From assembly GCA_902362725.1 (NCBI GenBank), contig CABIXM010000003.1, positions 1 through 64,000 of the forward strand: 64,000 bases of DNA, given 5' to 3'. Below, one piece after another: positions 60,231 to 64,000 of the stretch. A program made the position numbers and the translations under genes. Every line of letters begins with the position of its first letter. Positions within the stretch are counted from its first letter, which is position 1. Source of the DNA: Clostridiaceae bacterium (GTDB lineage: Bacteria; Bacillota; Clostridia; Lachnospirales; Lachnospiraceae). A model generated the notes under the pieces. The model did not search any database and was not told the DNA's origin. It saw only the letters and a program-made list of their open reading frames with translations.

Positions 60231-61445
60231 ATGAAAGTTCTGGCGATTAATTCAGTGCCATATGGAAGTACTGCTAAAATAATGATAGGTATAGGGAAAT
60301 GTTGCGAAAAAACTCAGTCAGATATTCATTATTATACTGCGACAGGGTTTTCGACACATTCGTTAAAAGAAATGCCTTCAAATAATATTATAATTGGAGG
60401 TGCATTCTCTAAATTATTACATATATCATTGAGTAAATTGACGGGATATAATGGGTGCTATTCTATTTTATCAACATATTTATTTTTAAAAAAGGTTGAT
60501 AAGATTAAACCAGACTGTATTCATTTGCATAATGTTCACGGATGGTATATAAATATTCCGATGCTATTTAATTACATTAAGAAAAAGAGTATTCCTGTAA
60601 TTTGGACTTTACACGATAGTTGGGCTTTTACAGGTCAATGTCCATATTTTACGATGGTAGGTTGTGACAAATGGAAAGAAGGATGTTTTAGATGCATACA
60701 ATATAATAAGTGTTACCCAAGTTCACTAATAGACAATACAAAGAAAATGTGGACAAAAAAGAGAAAATGGTTTAATGGGGTCAAAAAAATGACTATTGTT
60801 ACGCCGTCTGCTTGGTTATTAACTATGGTTAAAGAATCATTTTTAAAAGAATATCCAATTACGGTAATAAACAATGGAATAGATTTATCAAAATTTAAGC
60901 CGACTGATAGTTTAATACGAGAAAAGTTGCATATAGAGCCGAATCAAAAAATGATTTTAGGTGTAGCGTTAGATTGGACTGTTTATAAAGGCATTGATGT
61001 ATTTGAAAAATTGTCAAGGAAGTTAGAGAATAATTATTATAAGATAATATTGGTTGGGTGTAATGATGAGGCTGCAAAAAAATTACCCTCTAATATTCAT
61101 GTTGTGAAAAGGACGGAGAGTCAAGAAGAATTAGCTGCGCTATATTCTGCTGCAGATGTTTTTGTAAACCCAACGAGGGAAGAAGTCTTGGGATTGACAA
61201 ATATAGAAGCACTTGCCTGCGGAACACCAGTTGTAAGTTTTAACACAGGTGGGTGTTCAGAAACGTTTGATAGCTATACTGGAATTGCAGTTGAAAGAGA
61301 TAATGTCAATGAACTTATTAAAGCAATTGAAAACATTTGTAAAAGAGAGCATATCAAAAAAAAATGCGTTGAAAGAGCAACTCATTTTAACGAAATAGAA
61401 AAATATCAGGATTACGTTAAATTATATAATTCATTAGAAAGATAA
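60231..61445 (+). CDS. Glycosyltransferase family 4
   Basis: The product is 404 aa. The N-terminal region has LHNVHGWYINIPMLFNYIKK and WTLHDSWAFTGQCPYF, typical of capsule GT4 enzymes of the WcaC/EpsF kind. The C-terminal donor site shows ILGVALDWTVYKGIDVFEKL, then AALYSAADVFVNPTREEVLG and TNIEALACGTPVVSFNTGG, with the E-x7-E motif. A GAGAGGTG ribosome binding site precedes the ATG. A cysteine pair (GCDKWKEGCFRC) in the first half is common in this subgroup. Confidence 0.92.
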   Translation: MKVLAINSVPYGSTAKIMIGIGKCCEKTQSDIHYYTATGFSTHSLKEMPSNNIIIGGAFSKLLHISLSKLTGYNGCYSILSTYLFLKKVDKIKPDCIHLHNVHGWYINIPMLFNYIKKKSIPVIWTLHDSWAFTGQCPYFTMVGCDKWKEGCFRCIQYNKCYPSSLIDNTKKMWTKKRKWFNGVKKMTIVTPSAWLLTMVKESFLKEYPITVINNGIDLSKFKPTDSLIREKLHIEPNQKMILGVALDWTVYKGIDVFEKLSRKLENNYYKIILVGCNDEAAKKLPSNIHVVKRTESQEELAALYSAADVFVNPTREEVLGLTNIEALACGTPVVSFNTGGCSETFDSYTGIAVERDNVNELIKAIENICKREHIKKKCVERATHFNEIEKYQDYVKLYNSLER

Positions 61446-61448
61446 AAG

Positions 61449-61604
61449 ATGAAACCACATTTTATGGATGTTCCAGTAAAAATTAATATATGGATAAGAC
61501 CAATTCTGCAAAGAAAGCAGGATGACGTAGTTGAACGAGTGAGGCCTGGAATAGTATTTTCCAGTCAGACGGAGGACAAAATGATAGAACAATTATTGCA
61601 ATAG
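61449..61604 (+). pseudogene. Truncated paralogue of the next glycosyltransferase gene
   Basis: The short frame encodes 51 residues starting MKPHFMDVPVKINIWIRPIL. It aligns with the first 40 residues of the protein at 61759 (DVPVAITIW, then QKLQLEVLKKAKPSIIF against QRKQDDVVERVRPGIVF). After that the similarity stops, and the following 150 bases have no coding frame. It looks like the 5' fragment of an older relative of the next gene left by recombination. Confidence 0.75.
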
Positions 61605-61758
61605 GGTGCTGAGAAGACAATGCTTATCGCCCGGCTTAACCAGACGAGTTTTGCTTTAAAGGGTAGCTGTTTAGAGAAAAGCTCGTAAAATTAATGATTT
61701 AGGGTTTGACATTATAGGAAGGAGTTTGTTTATAATTTATAAGCAATAAGTTAATGAA

Positions 61759-62772
61759 ATGGAAAAATATTTAGTAGACGTTCCTGTTGCGATTACTATT
61801 TGGTGTCGTACAGAATGCCAAAAACTCCAATTAGAAGTTTTAAAAAAGGCGAAACCCAGTATTATATTTCTAATTTCTGACGGAGGAAGAAATCCAAAAG
61901 AATGGGAGGCGATAAACGAAAATAGAAAATTAATGGATAATGGAATTGATTGGGAGTGTAAAATTTATCGGTTATATGAATGTGAAAATAAAGGTATGTA
62001 TGCAATTTCAAAAAAGATGCATAGGCTTATATGGGAAAAAGTTGAAAGCTGTATTTTTTTAGAAGATGATGTTTTGCCGTCAGTTAGTTTCTTTCGGTAT
62101 TGCTCAGAATTACTTGAAAAATATAAAGATGATATGAGAATCAATGTTATTTGTGGGATGAACCATTTGGGAGTCTCCGAAGATGTTAATACGGATTATT
62201 TCTTCTCACGGCAAGGCTCTATTTGGGGTTTTGCAATTTGGCGTAGAACATATGAACAATACTGTGATTTCAGTTATGGCAAAGATCCATATATAATGAA
62301 ATTATTGAAAAATCAAACCAGACATAATCGCGTGTTTTGGAAACGAATTAAAGCGTACGCAGAACAAGAAGTATATGAAGGTCATATAGCATGGTCGGAA
62401 TTTTTTCTCGAATTTAGTATGTATGGACAGAATCAGTTACAAATTATTCCTAAGAAAAATATGATTTCAAATATCGGGTGTACGAAAGATTCTGCACACG
62501 CAAATGAATTGAAATTATTACCTAGAGGGTTGAGAAAAATTTTTAAAATGGAAACATATGAGGTTAAGTTCCCGTTAAAACATGCACAGTATGTGATTCC
62601 AGATAATGAATATGAAAAAAAGAGAAATGAAATTTTAGCATATAACTATCCAATTAAACTAAAATGGTATGGTTTAGAAATGCTTTTTTTTAAAATCCGA
62701 TATGGAAATTGGAAAGAAGCGGTTGGTGTCATAAAAAATAAAATAGGGAGAAAAGTCACAATTGAAAAATGA
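61759..62772 (+). CDS. GT-A-fold glycosyltransferase, HlpA-like
   Basis: The product is 337 aa. The N-terminal half contains the nucleotide-sugar fold seen in 'hemolytic protein HlpA-like' and GNT-I-like proteins: VAITIWCRTECQKLQLEVL, then IFLISDGGRN, and the metal-binding CIFLEDDVLPSVSFFRYC (near residue 97). WGFAIWRRTYEQY (near 157-169) is also family-typical. It probably adds one sugar of the repeat unit. It overlaps the flippase start. Base composition is strongly AT-rich. Confidence 0.75.
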   Translation: MEKYLVDVPVAITIWCRTECQKLQLEVLKKAKPSIIFLISDGGRNPKEWEAINENRKLMDNGIDWECKIYRLYECENKGMYAISKKMHRLIWEKVESCIFLEDDVLPSVSFFRYCSELLEKYKDDMRINVICGMNHLGVSEDVNTDYFFSRQGSIWGFAIWRRTYEQYCDFSYGKDPYIMKLLKNQTRHNRVFWKRIKAYAEQEVYEGHIAWSEFFLEFSMYGQNQLQIIPKKNMISNIGCTKDSAHANELKLLPRGLRKIFKMETYEVKFPLKHAQYVIPDNEYEKKRNEILAYNYPIKLKWYGLEMLFFKIRYGNWKEAVGVIKNKIGRKVTIEK

Positions 62773-64000
62773 GCAAAATCTTAAAGAACGTGCTATAGAG
62801 GGAACGGTATGGAAATTTGCGGAAAAGATAGGAATGCAATTAATATCAATAGTAATTCAAATTGTCTTGGCGAGACTTTTATTGCCAGAAGATTATGGTG
62901 TTGTCGGATTATTATCAATATTTATCAGTATATCCGATGTTTTTATTTTGCAAGGGTTTACAACGGCATTAATACAAAAAAGTGAGGCAGATGAATTGGA
63001 TTATTCATCTGTCTTTTTTGCAAATTTAGCAATGTCAATTATAATATATGTTGTTTTTTATATGATTGCGCCAAGTGTAGCTAAATTTTACAAAACGCCA
63101 CAATTAACGGAAGTGATGCGTGTGATGTCAATTAATATTGTAGTAGGCGCCTTTTCTGCAGTTCATAATGCGATAGTGTCAAAAAATCTGGAATTTAGAA
63201 TCAGTTTTATGAGAAATATTGCAAATATAGTTTCACAGGGGATAGTTGGAATTGGCATGGCATGCGCAAATTTTGGCGTATGGTCCTTGGTTGGATCTAA
63301 AATAGTGGGAACGTTAGTAGGAACGATGGTATTGTGTATAACTGTAAAATGGAGACCACAATGTATATTTTCATTTCAAAGAATTAAGTTTTTATTTCGG
63401 TATAGTTCTAAGGTGTTGTGTACAAATCTACTTAATACAATATTTAATAATATGCATTCATTAATTATAGGACGTTTTTTTTCTGCAACAGATGTAGGGT
63501 ATTATCAGCGTGGACAGCAGATTCCGCAGGCAGCGATGATAGCTGTGGATGGAAGCATGTGCGAAGTATTGTACCCTACACTCTCTTTATTACAAAATGA
63601 TTTGGATAAGTTAAAAAAAGCATTGAGACGTTCTATGAAAACCAGCATGTATTTGATTTTACCTATGCTTATGGGACTGGCAGTTACAGCAAGGCAGATG
63701 ACGATTTTATTACTTACAGAAAAATGGTTGCCAAGTGTTCCTTTTATGCAATTAACATGTGCAATTACTGCATTTTGGCCATTGTCAGCAAGAACACATG
63801 CATTAAATGCAATTGGTAGAAGTGATGTAACATTAAAGCTATCAATTATTTCTAAGATTTTGACATTAGTAATGATTTTAATTAGTGTACCGATGGGAAT
63901 TTATGCAATTATGTGGGGAACGCTATTGGCATCAGGAATTTCGTTTTGGATAACCAGTCATTATGCAAATAAATATCTTGGTTACTCATTAAAAGAATTA
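62762..64000 (+). CDS. Polysaccharide flippase (Wzx-like, MOP superfamily), 3' end beyond the window
   Basis: The frame is open to the right edge, giving at least 413 residues. It starts at TTG 62762 (KNEQNLKERAIEGTVWKFAE, with GGGAG upstream), overlapping the preceding stop; the ATG at 62771 is in another frame and stops at once. Repeated membrane segments and the blocks IVLARLLLPEDYGVVGLLSI, FTTALIQKSEADE and FFSATDVGYYQRGQQIPQ match lipopolysaccharide/teichuronic-acid flippases of the WzxC/TuaB kind. It should carry lipid-linked repeat units across the membrane for the EpsG-like polymerase. No stop is visible. Confidence 0.88.
   Translation, partial: MKNEQNLKERAIEGTVWKFAEKIGMQLISIVIQIVLARLLLPEDYGVVGLLSIFISISDVFILQGFTTALIQKSEADELDYSSVFFANLAMSIIIYVVFYMIAPSVAKFYKTPQLTEVMRVMSINIVVGAFSAVHNAIVSKNLEFRISFMRNIANIVSQGIVGIGMACANFGVWSLVGSKIVGTLVGTMVLCITVKWRPQCIFSFQRIKFLFRYSSKVLCTNLLNTIFNNMHSLIIGRFFSATDVGYYQRGQQIPQAAMIAVDGSMCEVLYPTLSLLQNDLDKLKKALRRSMKTSMYLILPMLMGLAVTARQMTILLLTEKWLPSVPFMQLTCAITAFWPLSARTHALNAIGRSDVTLKLSIISKILTLVMILISVPMGIYAIMWGTLLASGISFWITSHYANKYLGYSLKEL

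Overview
The window looks like a chromosome segment of a spore-forming, anaerobic Firmicute, most likely a Lachnospiraceae-type clostridium. The reasons are: spore genes (spoIVA, spoIID, a SleB-like hydrolase); a Wood-Ljungdahl-type folate C1 set (fhs-fchA-folD); a T-box leader; a PRD-regulated PTS operon; a LoaP-type NusG paralogue; and moderately GC-rich core genes next to a strikingly AT-rich capsule region. Almost all genes are on the + strand; the clear minus-strand genes are a LysR regulator, a small membrane protein and citrate synthase.

Layout. 1-630: the 3' end of a TnpB insertion sequence. 645-6705: flavin reductase-like gene, fhs, fchA, folD and a PucR-type regulator. 6770-10270: spoIVA, purine permease, RNase HI. 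10545-13503: purF-purB. 13633-22264: a long translation/ribosome-assembly operon (rimP-nusA-ylxR-ylxQ-infB-rbfA-nrnA-truB-ribF plus a membrane-anchored Mrr-like nuclease). 22455-28487: NlpC/P60 hydrolase, rpsO, pnp, glmS. 28722-31620: lysR divergent from leuCD. 32470-38797: SleB-like hydrolase and a cellobiose/beta-glucoside PTS operon (PRD regulator, EIIC, EIIB, EIIA, 6-phospho-beta-glucosidase). 38849-39584: a decayed DUF3990-like cassette. 39595-41817: Leu T-box and leuA. 42000-50172: nitrilase-family hydrolase, thrC, citrate synthase, pckA, MATE pump. 50230-50515: a probable 6S RNA. 50544-53044: spoIID and a YihY-type membrane protein. 53372-64000: a nuclease-dead-looking TnpB homologue, loaP, and a polysaccharide operon (sugar-phosphate transferase, epimerase/glycosyltransferase fusion, glycosyltransferases, EpsG-like polymerase, flippase) that runs off the right edge.

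The most interesting region is 53.1-57.2 kb. A TnpB-family protein that has lost two of its three RuvC catalytic acids (TldR-like) sits directly upstream of a LoaP antiterminator heading a capsule operon, with a hairpin-rich non-coding stretch between them and an inverted pair of palindromic sites in front. This could be an RNA-guided switch controlling a surface polysaccharide locus, but the guide and target are not demonstrated. A few kb downstream, base composition changes abruptly inside one reading frame, where a host-like epimerase is fused to an AT-rich glycosyltransferase; this marks a recombination boundary between a conserved operon head and a swapped cassette.

Other signals: a family of modular hairpin repeats (three or four copies), a 183-nt nested foldback between glmS and lysR, a Leu T-box followed by a second foldback before leuA, a terminator hairpin that contains the spoIVA ribosome binding site, and a promoter-then-terminator leader before rimP-nusA. 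Starts, family names and structures were read by eye; no searches or folding software were run.
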